Shown here in pieces: positions 63,791-64,000 of a DNA stretch of 64,000 nucleotides (position 1 is the stretch's first letter; each line of letters opens with the position of its first letter). Source of the stretch: Salinisphaera hydrothermalis C41B8 (GTDB lineage: Bacteria; Pseudomonadota; Gammaproteobacteria; Nevskiales; Salinisphaeraceae); contig NZ_APNK01000021.1 of NCBI RefSeq assembly GCF_000732535.1, positions 1 through 64,000 on the forward strand, in the 5' to 3' direction. The notes beneath the pieces were generated by a model that saw nothing but the letters and a program-made list of their open reading frames with translations, was not told the origin of the DNA and did no database searches. The translations under genes were made by a program, and so were the position numbers.

Positions 63791-64000
63791 ATGGACCGTA
63801 GCCGTTTCTATACCTTGCGTTTCTCCTGCCCGGACACCGTCGGCATCGTGGCGCGCGTGGCCAGCTTCATCGCCGAGCATGGCGGCTGGATTCTGCGTTC
63901 GAGCCAGCATTCCGATGAGGAGTCCGGCCGCTTCTTCATGCGGGTAGAAGTTCGGGCCGACTCGCTGCCGTTCTCGTTCGAGGCATTACAAGAACGCTTC
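63791..64000 (+). CDS. purU: Formyltetrahydrofolate deformylase (N-terminal part)
   Basis: The first 70 codons encode an ACT-domain start, RFYTLRFSCPDTVGIVARVA and then HSDEESGRFFMRVEV, matching the regulatory N-terminus of PurU. PurU hydrolyses 10-formyl-THF to formate and THF for purine synthesis balance. The catalytic domain lies beyond the window edge. Confidence 0.88.
   Translation, partial: MDRSRFYTLRFSCPDTVGIVARVASFIAEHGGWILRSSQHSDEESGRFFMRVEVRADSLPFSFEALQERF

Overview
The window is GC-rich bacterial chromosome, densely coded on both strands, with no rRNA, tRNA, phage or CRISPR locus that I can see. The gene set (RlmJ, Tpm, PiuC-type hydroxylase, AhpC/AhpF, PurU, MaeA-type malic enzyme, BetB/BetA, an LdtD-like L,D-transpeptidase) points to a gammaproteobacterium. 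High GC plus choline-to-betaine genes would suit a halotolerant lineage such as Salinisphaera, but that placement is an inference.

Layout. 1-5.9 kb: a Weimberg-type oxidative pentose operon on the minus strand (IlvD-family sugar-acid dehydratase, XylB-like SDR, XylX-like dehydratase, 2-oxoglutarate semialdehyde dehydrogenase). The last two lie in one uninterrupted frame. A decayed GH51 arabinofuranosidase tail and a FadR-type GntR regulator follow. 6-7.2 kb: YeeE/YedE sulfur transporter. 7.4-16.2 kb: an AcoR-type sigma-54 activator, two tandem zinc alcohol dehydrogenases, an NTF2-FMO fusion, a cupin and an aldehyde dehydrogenase. Both transcription units carry a -24/-12 promoter and a matching upstream palindrome at the same distance. 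16.4-17.1 kb: PiuC-like hydroxylase. 17.3-28.5 kb: glycerol regulon (glpK, glpD, glpR and the ABC importer glpSTPQUV) with GlpR-like operators. 28.5-37.7 kb: a 2OG-Fe(II) oxygenase with a partner of unknown function, a TPR protein, two SDRs, a VOC protein, tadA, a tartrate/isopropylmalate dehydrogenase-like enzyme, a class III aminotransferase and a DUF2254 protein. 38.4-44.6 kb: a large MscS-type channel, a gene-free stretch rich in DnaA-box-like 9-mers, then betB-betA. 45.3-53.9 kb: SLC13 permease, malic enzyme, two copies of a roughly 270 bp inverted-repeat element (one interrupting a DUF4442 gene), tpm, GST, dinB and a frameshifted diguanylate cyclase. 54-64 kb: two divergent L,D-transpeptidases, a GAF/HisKA_2 kinase, ahpF/ahpC, a sugar-proton symporter, rlmJ and the start of purU.

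How parts connect. The symporter at 61-62.4 kb carries a pair of operator-like sites 20 bp apart that match a 20-bp-spaced pair upstream of the pentose operon, so it is probably the pentose importer of that regulon. The glycerol genes form a closed circuit: import, phosphorylation, oxidation and GlpR control. The two sigma-54 units look like one AcoR regulon for oxidising an alcohol or ketone through an aldehyde to an acid.

The most unusual signals are the in-frame XylX-XylA junction, the sigma-54/palindrome geometry shared by two loci, and the dispersed inverted-repeat elements whose ends differ between copies but stay complementary within each copy.
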